From Nemertoderma westbladi (Eukaryota > Xenacoelomorpha > Nemertodermatida > Nemertodermatidae), in NCBI GenBank assembly GCA_032718475.1, contig JAUCBJ010008625.1, positions 1 to 45,129 on the forward strand: a stretch of 45,129 bases of DNA, read 5' to 3'. Positions 31,869 through 43,640 of the stretch are shown in pieces. Position 1 is the stretch's first letter. Each line of letters begins with the position of its first letter. Position numbers and translations under genes: made by a program. The notes beneath the pieces were generated by a model, which was not told the origin of the DNA, did not search any database, and was given only the letters and a program-made list of their open reading frames with translations.

Positions 31869-33113
31869 ATTTTTTCATCATTCTTTATTTTTTCCAAAGT
31901 GGATTTTACAAGTATATAAATTTTAACAATTTATTGTATGGTAAATAAAGTATGCTTAATTAACCGCTCGTCCTGAGATCATTTATTGATTGAGCGAGTG
32001 CAACAAACGAGGTCAATAAGAAAGATAGAGGAACGATAAGTTCAATTAAATATTTTCTATACTGTACAATATGTAATATTATTGTTATAATGTCATGTGT
32101 TTTGTTATCAAGGTATGTTGATTCTAAGTATTTTGACTACTGGTCTGGAGGTGAAACTGAGCTTTAGTATGGGTACAGCAGCCGCTTACACTGCAGTAAG
32201 CACACAAGTAGTATGTATTATATCTTACTGGGGGTAAGTTATGTATATTTAATTTGCCACTGCCCCAAGGTCGAGTGATAACTATGTCATACAGAATGAT
32301 GGTGCATCTGTGGAGCTTGACTACATTGTACCAGAACCGAGGCATGCTGCAATTGCAACTTGGGAATCTGTGAGTTTCAGTCCAAGCCACCTGATGAGAT
32401 AGATGTGATGCATGATCATAGAGGGCATTGAGCTGGGCTGGGCAATATCCAGTTGCGTAGTGACATTTGCCATGCATTGTAAGTGGAGAACGACTCCCTC
32501 AAATAGTTTTTAGTGTTGGAAACTGAGGATATTAGCCCATTGAGGCGACAATGCGATGGCTGATCAGATTGGAACTCAACCGATGGTTAACTATACGAGC
32601 TGGTTGATGATGCACCTGGGCCCAAGCCAAGTTAATAACCCAATTGTGAACACTCATACTGGACTCCTCAGACTCGGTGCTGAGGAATAAGAACCGACTA
32701 TTCCTCTTTACAGAGTTTCCAAACAGTTGTGGCATGCCGGATAACCTTGCTGGAAATCCTTGTGGGAGCGTCTCCTCAACCAGTCTATAGGATGGTATTC
32801 TGGCATACCGAGTTGATTATGTTGTTGAATCTTCAGCAACACGGTTCCCTGCTCATTATCTTCCAATATGATTTTTTACCTCCCACTGAGTCGCATAGCC
32901 GAGCCCGCTCACTACATATCATCGTGATTCCCCATGACATCTGGGGTCAGAAGCAGCAGGACATTGCCCACCTAATTGTGTTCACCCCACACTCCTCTGC
33001 AAATTTATTACTAATTAACATTTGAACTACTTAACAATACATATCACACATCCGTCCCCCCTCAGCTAAGGTTAATATCGGTAATATTATATTATAATAT
33101 TATACGGTAATAT
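31869..33113. repeat. Intermediate block, first part (U4)
   Basis: Same as U2, without LINE. Includes the 98-codon ORF (32729-33025) and minus-strand open stretches of 67 and 117 codons (32532-32735, 32124-32477), unrecognised. It ends in the AT palindrome TATTATACGGTAATAT, where the foldback element is inserted. Confidence 0.45.
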
Positions 33114-33120
33114 GGTAATG

Positions 33121-34077
33121 GTGAAAAATATCGAGACTTGAATAATATCGAGAGTAAAAATATCGAGAGTAAAAATATCGAGAGTAAAAATAACGAGTGT
33201 TGAAAATTAACGTGATTAAAAAATATCGAGAGTAAAAATAACACGAGATGAAAAATATCGAAAATAATGAGTGTTGAAAAATATCGAGTGTTGAAAAATA
33301 TCGAGAGTAAAAATATCGAGTGTTGAAAAATATCGAGAGTAAAAATATTGAGTGTTGAAAAATATCAAGAGTAAAAATATCGAGTGTTGAAAAATATCGA
33401 GAGTAAAAATATCGAGTGTTGAAAAATATCGAGAGTAAAAATATCGAGTGTTGAAAAATATCGAGAGTAAAAATATCGAGTGTTGAAAAATATCGAGAGT
33501 AAAAATATCGAGTGTTGAAAAATATCGAGAGTAAAAATATCGAGTGTTGAAAAATATCGAGTGTTGAAAAATATCGAGAGTAAAAATATCGAGAGTAAAA
33601 TTATCGAGTGTTGAAAAATATCGAGTGTTGAAAAATATCGAGAGTAAAAATATCGAGAGTAAAAATATTGAGAGTAAGAATATCGAGTGTTGAAAAATAT
33701 CGAGTGTTGAAAAATATCGAGAGTTGAAAAATATCGAGTGTTGAAAAATATCGAGAGTTGAAAAATATCGAGTGTTGAAAAATATCGAGTGTTGAAAAAT
33801 ATCGAGTGTTGAAAAATATCGAGTGTTGAAAAATATCGAGAGTAAAAATATCGTGAGTAAAAATATCGAGAGTAAAAATATCGAGAGTAAAAATATCGAG
33901 TGTTGAAAAATATCGAGAGTAAAAATATCGAGAGTAAGAATATCGAGTGTTGAAAAATATCGAGTGTTGAAAAATATCGAGTGTTGAAAAATATCGAGTG
34001 TTGAAAAATATCGAGTGTTGAAAAATATCGAGTTTTGAAAAATCTCGAGTGTTGAAAAATATCGAGAGTAAAAATAT
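33121..34077 (+). repeat. Left arm subrepeat array
   Basis: About 950 bp of mixed 15-bp (AAAAATATCGAGAGT) and 17-bp (GAAAAATATCGAGTGTT) units with occasional point changes (AATATTGAG, ATCGTGAG). It is complementary to the arrays at 34439-34771 and 34911-35570. Confidence 0.9.
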
Positions 34078-34438
34078 TGCATTTTACTTGAGCATTTTAT
34101 TTAGAATTATGGAACAATATTGCAGTGCATGGGTTACAACAGTGCAAGTGAATGGCATTATGTAATACACCTTGGCTACCCATTTACCAGATTTATTATA
34201 CTAGCTAGTTTTTGCTATTTTTTTAATAAATATTATAAAAAATATCGGTGAATATATTAACTGGTTAACGTGACTAAAAGAAGTGCTAGCTATAAATTTT
34301 GATAAATATTATAAATATTGTTAAATGTTATATTAGAACACGTACCTTATAAGCTACCAAATGTTGATAAATATTGTTGTTCTAGAACATTTTTAGTAAA
34401 AAAATTATCATACAACCCTTATTTAAAAAAAAATGTTA
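34078..34438. other. Unique spacer of the foldback element
   Basis: About 360 bp of AT-rich single-copy sequence forming the loop between the left and middle arms. No coding potential or transposase motif is visible. Confidence 0.6.
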
Positions 34439-34773
34439 CTATCGATATTTTTACTCTCGATATTTTTCAACATTCTATATTTTTCAACACTCGATATTTT
34501 TACTCTCAATATTTTTACTCTCGATATTTTTCAACACTCGATATTTTTACTCTCGATATTTTTCAACACTCGATATTTTTCAACACTCGATATTTTTCAA
34601 CACTCGATATTTTTCAACACTCGATATTTTTCAACACTCGATATTTTTCAACACTCGATATTTTTCAACACTCGATATTTTTCAACACTCGATATTTTTA
34701 CTCTCGATATTTTTCAACACTCGATATTTTTACTCTCGATATTTTTCAAGTCTCGATATTTTTCACCATTACC
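34439..34773 (-). repeat. Inner right arm subrepeat array
   Basis: Inverted orientation (CTCGATATTTTTCAACACTC). It ends CAAGTCTCGATATTTTTCAC at 34747-34766 and CCATTACC at 34766-34773, the exact inverse of the left terminus. A complete smaller element would span 33114-34773. Confidence 0.85.
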
Positions 34774-34910
34774 GTATGTATGTATGAATAGGCTTACTGT
34801 ACATTTAATTATAATTAATTTAATACACCTACCGGTACCGTAAATTGAGACTGGGGGGTGGTATGACTTGAGAATCAAATTTAAATAAATATATAATCGA
34901 TAATTGGTTT

Positions 34911-35570
34911 AAACACTCGATATTTTTACTCTCGATATTTTTCAACACTCGATATTTTTACTCTCGATATTTTTCAACACTCGATATTTTTACTCTCGAT
35001 ATTTTTCAACACTCGATATTTTTACTCTCGATATTTTTCAACACTCGATATTTTTACTCTCGATATTTTTACTCTCGATATTTTTCAACACTCGGTATTT
35101 TTACTCTCGATATTTTTACCCTCGATATTTTTACTCTCGATATTTTTCAACACTCGATATTTTTACTCTCGATATTTTTCAACACTCGATATTTTTACTC
35201 TCGATATTTTTCAACACTCGATATTTTTACTCTCGATATTTTTCAACACTCGATATTTTTACTCTCGATATTTTTCAACATTCGATATTTTTACTCTCGA
35301 TATTTTTACTCTCGATATTTTTCAACACTCGGTATTTTTACTCTCGATATTTTTACCCTCGATATTTTTACTCTCGATATTTTTCAACACTCGGTATTTT
35401 TACTCTCGATATTTTTACCCTCGATATTTTTACTCTCGATATTTTTACTCTCGATATTTTTACTCTCGATATTTTTTGAACTCTCGATATTATCGTTATT
35501 TTTCAACACTCTATGTTTTTACTCGCGTTATTTTTACTCTCGATATTTTTCATGTCTCGATATTTTTCAA
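34911..35570 (-). repeat. Outer right arm subrepeat array
   Basis: About 660 bp of inverted subrepeats, dominated by TTTTTACTCTCGATA and TTTTTCAACACTCGATA, with a repeated higher-order block containing CTCGGTATTTTTAC and TTACCCTCG variants. Separated from the inner arm by 137 bp of unique sequence (34774-34910). Confidence 0.85.
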
Positions 35571-35576
35571 TATAAC

Positions 35577-36178
35577 CGGTAATATTGAATAACTTAATAA
35601 CTTAAATTTGCTTCTGAGAGATGAACACAGTTAATAAATGGTCAAACACATATCTCATTTGCAATTCGATTACTGTCTTCGCAGTGGTGTTGAAGTAGTT
35701 GTGTAGTAGTTGTGGGTAATACTCGGAATATAATAATGTTCAATATCAATCAGCTGTCTAATAAGGGCCAATAAACAGACAACAATTAATGAAATTGACT
35801 GTGTGGTGCTAATTCAATTTGGATGAAACAGTCGAGGAGAACATATTGCCGTAATATAATGTCAATCATGGAGAGTATCCACTATTTATAGTCTGAATTA
35901 ATATAAAAAGCTTTAGTGGAACTAAGCGAATAAGGACAAATATATTTTAAAATTAATTAATGGTGATGAAACACATCATCATCAACACTGCATCTTGACA
36001 ATCCAATTCATGACAATTCTGTATTATTTGTTTTGGTTTTTTATTAATAAAAGGAATTACTTTAATTATTTTATTTTTATTATTTTTAATTAATTATTAA
36101 CTTGTGAGGCGCGTGAAGCGCGCCTGGCTTGCTAGTTGGTAACTAAAATGGTTACTATCATGAATCATTTTCAGTGAT
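35577..36178. repeat. Intermediate block, second part (U4)
   Basis: Resumes at CGGTAATATTGAATAAC and matches the other units. The U1 insertion site is empty (about 35840-35855). Ends with the AT-rich spacer and the GGCGCG/CGCGCC hairpin near 36108-36124. No gene. Confidence 0.45.
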
Positions 36179-36312
36179 GGGGGGTTAACAGGAATGGGGG
36201 GGAAACAGAGGAATCACTATTTGTCTGAGACGGGGTGCAACGGCACTGGCTGGGGGGGGGGATGTAACAGGAACAATGGGGGGGGGGGGGGGGGGGGGGG
36301 GGTGTAACAGGA
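36179..36312 (+). repeat. G-tract minisatellite (U4)
   Basis: One long G-run (about 24) and several short ones with GTAACAGGA spacers. Confidence 0.85.
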
Positions 36313-36754
36313 CAGTACCACTTAAATACCATAAATTAGCTGTTTGTTTATTACTACAGTACCATTTATATTTTCCCTGAATACAATAGTAACTGTATTT
36401 TAGCTTAATTTTGATGCTTATTTGGAATATTGGAAATAAACATACATGAACTCGATCTTGACCCTGCTGGGAGAACACAAACAGGTTCGGATGAATATTT
36501 TTTGCTGGGTCTAAATTTTCACAGCACAATATGGCATTGTAATATCAAAATTCTTGATAGTGACTGACTGTGATACTTCGTGATTAATATGCATATCACT
36601 ATTATTATATCCGAAGAGATAAGATGTCTTTGAATATAAATTTTTATTATATATTATTAATATATATATCTTTCAATATAATTTAATGTAGCTGCGTAAT
36701 GCAGTTGCAACGCAGCTGCATTATATTATATGCAAAGATTATACATCCTGTAAG
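36313..36754. other. AT-rich spacer (U4)
   Basis: As 11992-12433. No gene. Confidence 0.45.
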
Positions 36755-37628
36755 TTACATATTACATATATAATAAAACTGTGCCTGTTTGTCAACAAAA
36801 TTGCACCTCCACAACTCCCTATCACCCATGACATTTGATAGATAATTCGCATCTTTAAGGCCAGCGTACTTTATGAGGTTCTCAAGAAAGGGTTGTCCAC
36901 CATGCTTATTCACTGCATGGGGCTGCCAAAGCACAAGAGTCCCCACAGGTGATCCTCACAGCGAAAGCAATGTCAAAGTGGAGGTGGTTCAGTTAGTGTC
37001 AAGCTTGGGGAGACTAATGAAATACCTCCAATGTTGTATAGAGTCTGATTAACCCGGCGCAGCATTCTTGTGTAAGTGCTATCCAGAGATTTTGTGTCCT
37101 CTGCAGTTATGCCCAGCATGGACTCTATCTACTATACTCTAAGAGTACTGGTACTACTACTGCCATAAATAATCGGACCTTAAGTTTCCAATGCATTCTG
37201 TGTGACTTCCAAATCCTGGACATACTGTTCATTCAATGTTGCCCATGCCTACCCCTTTCGTATCCGAAAAGATCAAAAGACCAACACTAGAAGCAAGCTG
37301 CTCCAATGAACAGAGGAGCCTTTACCTAGTGATTCTGACAGTACCCGTAAGTCATAGCGAAATCTAGATAAGTAAGTCTACTTCTTGTTCCAGTAGGTGG
37401 TGTTGCCCTTACACCCTCTTTATTGAGATGACCTAAGGACATTTGTAGAACATAATCAACCCCAATTATGAATATGAATGGTGTTGAATATGTGTGTCAT
37501 CACACTGAAGAACCCCCTCCGCGTGATCCTATAGTTGCAATAATTTCATCAGAAATCCCATATGCTGCAAGTATGCTGAACAAACGTGGCCGGGAGACTG
37601 AGTCGAAGGACTTAAATAAGTCAACATA
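36755..37628 (-). pseudogene. Minus-strand LINE RT/C-terminal relic (U4)
   Basis: Nearly identical to 24039-24914, including the shared CCTTTACCTAGTG deletion. Confidence 0.8.
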
Positions 37629-39286
37629 GAGTAGCATACTTTTCCATGAAATAGTGTATGGTATTTATCACTTAATGTCTTCCAAGAATTGTTTAAGTCT
37701 AATGGTGTCATCATTGGATTGGCACACATGAAAAGTTGGGATGGAAAAGAAGTTGGCAAGAGACCTAGCGCAATGCAGGCGTGCCATGAAAGAATTGAGC
37801 TGATAAGATGTTCGAGTACTAAAATAGGTATCTTCATAGACTTCTTACCTAGTGAAATGAGACCAATAAATTATCCAAATGAACGCATACCTGTACCTGT
37901 AGCACCTGGAGGATGTGGTGTGGGTTGTAGTAGCTTAATGTTCCCAAAGTGCTGGTTAAATGTTGCTGATGGTAAAGCACATCAGTAAAGCATGGTAAAG
38001 CCTGTGTCAGGCAACCAGTGCAAAACCACAGGTAAATTAATGTACCCAATATTGCACCTATCCACACATTTCAATTTGAACATGGGATAAATCAGAGCCT
38101 TGTGATGTGGTATGCGTGATCAGTGTTCCAATGAGTTAGGTTGATTTTCATTACTGTATTCCGAAATATTGTCATTATAATTTTGAGGCGAAATATTCAT
38201 CGTATAATTTCCCCAGAAAAATCTTATGAAACAAAATACATAATACATGTTGTCGAGTGGTTGCTCCATCAAATCCTGGAAATGTGACTGCTGCTGCTGG
38301 GATGCAGAAGAGAATCTGAGTCAGCAGAAATATATTGTACATAGCATTGCTGCACAGGTTGGGGAGTGGAACGGAGTCGACACATTCTACTGTAGTGATT
38401 AGTGATTGGGATTGTGACAATATATACAAATTTTTCCTAGTGGAATTTTGGCAGCAATTATGATAAGTATAACAATTGGGATTGCCTGTGTAGGCAGCAG
38501 CATTAGACATTGGGACATGTGATGGAGATCTATGTGATGTGATCTAGGGCGGCCAAATCGTGGTCTTTGTAATAACAATTGCTCATGGACCTAGGTGTGT
38601 ATCCAGTAGGCCTATTGAGAAATGGTCTGTGAATGGATTGAGGGTGGTATTGAAATTGAGATCTTTGACCTTGAAATTGGCTTATTTGATTAATAGAAGT
38701 ACAGGTGTTAGTAGGCCTATTCTCGATTGTTGCCTTTTCATCCTTTCCTGATTCCCCACTTTCGATCAGTTTAATTGCATCAACTAAAGATAGATCTAGG
38801 CCTTTCCTAAGCAATTTTTGCGAGCTTCAGATGAACTGATATTCAAAATCAGTGCATCTAGAAGTCAATTGTCGTCTGGATTACCAGTTTCCTCATTATA
38901 ACCGCATTTTTCGAAAATGCTACGCATTGCAGTCAATAGTCACAGAATGGGTTCATTGACCTTCTGATGTTTGTCATTTAATTGTTTTCTAAACACCCGG
39001 TGACCTGTACCACCATGAATATGTTTTCAAGTTTATCAACATCATTTTTTTCAACAGCTGTCAAGCGTTTATTTAATTGCAATATTAACCATACATTATC
39101 TTGTCAGCCACTAGTAGAGGCTAACAGTGTGATATAGCGTAATTTGCGGTGAGCTGCTATATAGGTGAGATCATCTGGGCTTGCTGGGGCTGTTATACCT
39201 GACCTGCCATATCTGTTGACATATCAAACAGCCTACCAATCAATTTAACTTTGTATATCATTTGCTCTTTAGGCGGCTTTGACACT
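37629..39286 (-). pseudogene. Ty3/gypsy gag-protease relic, minus strand (U4)
   Basis: Nearly identical to the U3 module, with the same disrupted protease motif (about 37970-38020) and gag LLRKGLDLSLVDAIKLIE near 38814. Confidence 0.75.
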
Positions 39287-39312
39287 GTTTAACCCCTTAA
39301 TGGGTTAAAATA

Positions 39313-41027
39313 GTACTACTAGAGGATCGGCATGCTGCATTGCAGCTGCATTTTTAAGGATGCTGTACCAGCTTGTCAACAAAATTGCGCCGCCACAACT
39401 CCCTATCACCCATGACAACTGCTAGATCATCCGGATCTTCAAGGCCAGTGTCCTTTAAGATGCGTTTCAAGAAAGTCATGAGCTGTCCACCATGCTTATT
39501 CACTCTATGAGGCTGCCAAATAACAAGATTATGCACTGGCTGGTCCTCACGGCAAAAGCAATGTCCTGCAAAGCGGAGGCGATTTTGTTCTAGTGACAAG
39601 CTTGGGGGAACCAATGAGACACCTCCAATGTTATATAGTGTCTGGTTGGAGATGTGTGCATTGTACTTGACACAATGAACCCAGCGTAGCATTCTCGTGA
39701 ATGTGCCATCCAGGGATTTGGTGTCCTCAGCAGTTAGAGCCCAGCATGGACTCCCATAGAGGAGTACTGGAACTACTGCTGCTCTAAATAATCGGACCTA
39801 AAGTTTCCAATTAATTCTCGGTGACTTCCAAATCCTGGAAAGAATATTCATTCAAGCCTATTCAAGCCTATTCAAAAGTTAATAAAAAGACCAACACTAG
39901 AAGCAGCATGTTCTAATGAGCTGAGGAGCCATTGGGCTCCCTCTAGTGATTCTGAGAGTACTCCTAAGTCATCAGCAAAGTCTAGATCAGTTAGGTACTT
40001 GGCAGGAGTTCCTCGACTTCTGGAGCCAATAGGTGGAGTTATCATCACCCCATCATCATTATGATGATCTAAGGGCATGCGTAGAAGAACATAGTCAACC
40101 ACAATTATATATCAACCATAATTATGTAATTATTATCATATACTGATCTGATTGCTGCAATAATTTCATCAGGAATCCCATATAATGAAAGTATGCTGAA
40201 CATTACGTGAGCAAGAGACTGAATCAAAGGCCAAGAAGAAGTCAATAAAGATAACAGCCAGATGCCTGTCTTTCTTTTGGGCTTTTTTGATAACTCATAA
40301 ATTATCCTTCTAAGTGCCAAAATGGGCTCCATGGTCCCACGACCTTTACGGAACCCATTCTGATTTCCACGGAGCAGTCTCTCAATGGGATCCCTGATGC
40401 GATTTAATAGAATTCTACTGTATAGCTTTGCAGCAATCGAGATCAATGAGATTCCCCGAAAAGAACCATAGTGTTAGGTTGCCCTTCTTGGGAACTGTCA
40501 CCAACTTATTTGTTTTCATTTCTTGTGGGACTCTTGTTGTTCGATACATGTCTACTATGATGAGATAGATGAGCTTTAAACACCACTACTCCACTGGCAC
40601 GATTGGTCTTAATGCTCTTTGGGGCAGCCTTCACTTCTGCAAAGGAGATATCGCCAATGGGAATATCTGGGAATACAGACTCAAACACTTTAACTTCTAT
40701 AAAGTTATCAGGCAATGCCCTGTCATTATTTAGGAGCTTTTCAAAGTGGGCCTTCCAACCATTGATGCGATTGGCTGGTGATTCAGCCTTAACCTTAGTG
40801 GTTGGTTGGCATTTCCACCCAGTAAGCAAGTTGATCGATTTCCATGCCTACGATGATTGCTTGCTATCATCAGAATCATTGATGGCATCAACCTGTTGGT
40901 TTATTAGCTCCTGTAGATTAACAGAGTACTGCCTGTTCAGGGTCCTAGATGCAGCCTTAACTGCATTCTTGGCCACTGTAGTATGTTTGAGTCGGGACTC
41001 TTTCTGCGCCTTATAGAGGTCATTTCG
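39313..41027 (-). pseudogene. 5'-truncated LINE with RT core, minus strand (U4)
   Basis: Nearly identical to 26597-28310. RT motifs QNGFRKGRGTMEP lie near 40350 and FADD near 39990. The palindrome at 39287-39310 flanks the 3' end. Confidence 0.85.
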
Positions 41028-41156
41028 GCACTTCTAAATAGCACCGTACATAATTAGAATTATCTATTATCAATTTAATTTATATGTAATTATATATAAT
41101 TTCATGCAAAATATACTACCTTTAGTATGATACCTTTATGGTTTAGCTGTTGAACA
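41028..41156 (+). promoter_or_regulatory. Putative promoter/5' leader of receptor copy 4
   Basis: Same AT-rich leader with TATATATAAT near 41091-41100, in-frame stop and ACAATGT context. Confidence 0.35.
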
Positions 41157-42389
41157 ATGTATATAGTTTTATTGCAAACGATTTTCTGCTTATATTATTG
41201 CATGGATTTTTCTGTTGCTAATTGGAGAGAAACATTTACCAATAATTCTAACACAACGAAATCAGATATATATCACAAGTATTATATCAATATCCTTCAA
41301 GATGATTTTGATGAAGTTTTCTATTGGTTTAATGGTTATTACAGTGTTGTAGATTTCTTCCTCGCAAAAATTCTCACACCATACATATCGATAAATAATA
41401 TATTTGGATTGGTTGGAAATATATTTATAATTATCACGATATTTCGCGAAAAATCATTTAACACTCTGTTTTATAGAATGTTAGCTGTTAAGTCAGTTTT
41501 TGATATTCTCATATCTTTTGGATCTTTTTTAGTTCATGGCAGTAATATGGGTTGGTTCCGCAGCTCCATTACAATTGAAAAGGTCAATGGCATTACCATA
41601 AACCACTTGCATTGTTATAACGTTATTTACTGGATATTTCAGCTTTATTGGCAAATGCTAAACTGGTTTTTAAAGAATGGAAATGATACACTGATATTAA
41701 TAATGGGTGTAGAACGCGTATCAGCACTCTATTTACCAGTTTGGTATAAAAATACAAAATTTAAAAACAATAATATGATTTACTATATTGTATTACTGCT
41801 ATTTATATATACAACTTGTTTTTACTGGCCTTTCGCTCTAATGTATAAGCCTGAAATTCGTTATGTTGACAGAGATAGGCAATATTGGGCAATATACAAT
41901 TATTGGGAAGCGCATAACATATATATCCATAGAGCTTATCAATTTCTTGATTATTTCTCTCCTATTAGAATAAGCGTACAAGTTCTCGGAATATTAATTA
42001 TCAATTGGCTTATGATTTATAAATTAAGAAAACTAAATTACGACAAACAAAATTCATCATCTGGCAAATTGGTTGCAGCAGCACGTTTGATGCTAATAAA
42101 TGGGATATTGATGTGCATAAAAGATTTTCTCTACATGTTGTGGTACATAATAAGGAAATATCTCGACACAATTGAAGCCCAAATAGGGCCAAAATCAACA
42201 ATAATGGAAGTATTGCATTGGAGGAAACTATGGCTTGCCAGTGATTACATCGCTGTATTAAGTAATTGTCTTTTTATTACTTACTGTATAGATTTTTACC
42301 TCATGTATATGTTTGTTGGTAGTTTTAGAAATGCTGTAAAGGTCAACATATTTAAACCATTAAGAAAATATTTTAAAATAAGTCGATAA
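41157..42389 (+). CDS. Divergent rhodopsin-like 7TM receptor, copy 4
   Basis: Intact 410-residue paralogue, closest to copy 3 (both have F55). Against copy 3 I read six replacements: L202F in the second inner loop, H240D in the second outer loop, C284W (the state shared with copies 1 and 2), S333R (a three-base change TCC to AGG), H336L and K350M. About four changes are silent. The cluster at 333-350 sits at the outer end of TM6 and in the last outer loop, a common ligand-contact area in this superfamily. Same start, stop and motif set as copy 1. Confidence 0.9.
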   Translation: MYIVLLQTIFCLYYCMDFSVANWRETFTNNSNTTKSDIYHKYYINILQDDFDEVFYWFNGYYSVVDFFLAKILTPYISINNIFGLVGNIFIIITIFREKSFNTLFYRMLAVKSVFDILISFGSFLVHGSNMGWFRSSITIEKVNGITINHLHCYNVIYWIFQLYWQMLNWFLKNGNDTLILIMGVERVSALYLPVWYKNTKFKNNNMIYYIVLLLFIYTTCFYWPFALMYKPEIRYVDRDRQYWAIYNYWEAHNIYIHRAYQFLDYFSPIRISVQVLGILIINWLMIYKLRKLNYDKQNSSSGKLVAAARLMLINGILMCIKDFLYMLWYIIRKYLDTIEAQIGPKSTIMEVLHWRKLWLASDYIAVLSNCLFITYCIDFYLMYMFVGSFRNAVKVNIFKPLRKYFKISR

Positions 42390-42414
42390 ACATATAATAG
42401 GGAATCGAAACTGA

Positions 42415-42774
42415 TATATTTACAAACTATTTTGTCAATTAGATATAAACTGGAGCCCTGTGCGGTAAAAGTTCACTTTCGGCAGTATTTGGCAACTAAT
42501 ATTTATTAATATTTACAAACTATTGTCTATTAGATATAAACTGGAGCCCTGTGCGGTAAAATTTCACTTTCGGCAGTATTTGACAACTAATATTTATTAA
42601 TATTTACAAACTATTGTCTATTAGATATAAACTGGAGCCCTGTGCGGTAAAAGTTCACTTTCGGCAGTATTTGACAACTAATATTTATTAATATTTACAA
42701 ACTATTGTCTATTAGATATAAACTGGAGCCCTGTGCGGTAAAAGTTCACTTTCGGCAGTATTTCACAACTAATG
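42415..42774 (+). repeat. 91-bp VNTR downstream of receptor copy 4, four copies
   Basis: AACTATT recurs at 42425, 42518, 42609 and 42700. The first copy has a 2-bp insertion (ATTTTGTCAATT). The first copy ends TTTGGCAACT and the last TTTCACAACT, as in U2. Confidence 0.9.
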
Positions 42775-43264
42775 TTTATTATTCTGTATTATTTTAACTT
42801 CTAATAATTGGCGAATTGCACATCCTTCCTTATCATTATAATTAATGTATATCCTTATATATAATTACTATTTGTTTGCTTAAAATATTATTGGTTAAAT
42901 ATATTAGAATGTTTTTTTATCCTTAACCGTGTTTTATTCAAACATTAAGTGGGGTCCCCCATTCTTCGGTTGGGGATGGGTGGTTATCAGCCATGGGGCG
43001 ATCTTAATGTCCACTGATATGGACTGCGCTTATCTTTCTCTCCAGGTAAAATCTGTGGGGTAGAAGCTCAGATACAATAATTAACAGATCCCGTTTTTTC
43101 ATTTTTTGCCTACGTAGAGGAGTAAAACAGCCATTTATACTAATCACATTATTATTATTAATCAAATTATTATAATCTTCATGTGGTTTCCCACCAGTTA
43201 GGTTAAAACTGAATAGGAATCCCATGCTACCCGCCACCACTGAAATTCTTTGAGTTTAATTCAG
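42775..43264. other. Conserved block downstream of VNTR (U4)
   Basis: As U1/U3, lacking the U2 TTATATG expansion. No recognised gene. Confidence 0.4.
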
Positions 43265-43634
43265 CGATCAAGTTTTTCGGGTCCATGAGTCTGGAATTTG
43301 GCCACCGCCTGGCTGCCATCAAAGGGTCAATCGGTACGCAAGTTCACGCCGCTTTGGATGAACAGTTCGAGTATTCGCTGTTTGTGTTGTTCTAACAGTC
43401 GGAGTTCCTCCACCTCGATACAGCGTTGCTGTTCATGCTGTTCTTCCCCTCTTTCCTCTACTCTACATCTATCCACCGACTTTGGGCCACATCTTTGTGT
43501 CGTTGAGCTTCCATTTGTTGGAGAATTAATGTCAGTTCGGTTTGGCCACCACCTCGTAAAGTGGGTTTATCACTGCAATCGTCGTTCTCTGCCATGAGAT
43601 ACCAGTGCAAATGCTTCCATAAGCGAGCTGTGGA
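43265..43634 (-). pseudogene. Gag-like N-terminal relic, minus strand (U4)
   Basis: Same trace as 8560-8935, with a 4-bp loss at about 43392 (GTTCTAACAG), which breaks the frame further. Confidence 0.45.
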
Positions 43635-43640
43635 GTCTTT

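Larger units (their letters stand above)
33114..35576. mobile_element. Foldback transposon with terminal inverted repeats made of 15/17-bp subrepeats
   Basis: Inserted in U4 only: the other units read ACGGTAATATTGAAT uninterrupted, whereas here CGGTAATAT occurs on both sides (33105-33113 and 35577-35585), an apparent 8-9 bp target duplication. The left arm (33121-34077) is built of AAAAATATCGAGAGT and GAAAAATATCGAGTGTT subrepeats; the right side has the same units inverted. The extreme left end, GGTAATGGTGAAAAATATCG, is matched exactly in inverse at 34773, and more loosely at 35576. No transposase is present, so it is non-autonomous. The long F/T/L/D/I-repeat ORFs here are translations of the subrepeats. 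Confidence 0.8.

Noticed and set aside
33216-34082. A 288-codon minus-strand ORF and overlapping ORFs at 34318-34843 with F/T/L/D/I repeats
   Set aside because: They are open-frame translations of the 15/17-bp foldback subrepeats, which are readable in several frames. No independent protein evidence.
33121-35570. Dense short repeats considered as a CRISPR array
   Set aside because: The repeats are contiguous with no unique spacers, occur in both orientations, and the DNA is animal-like.
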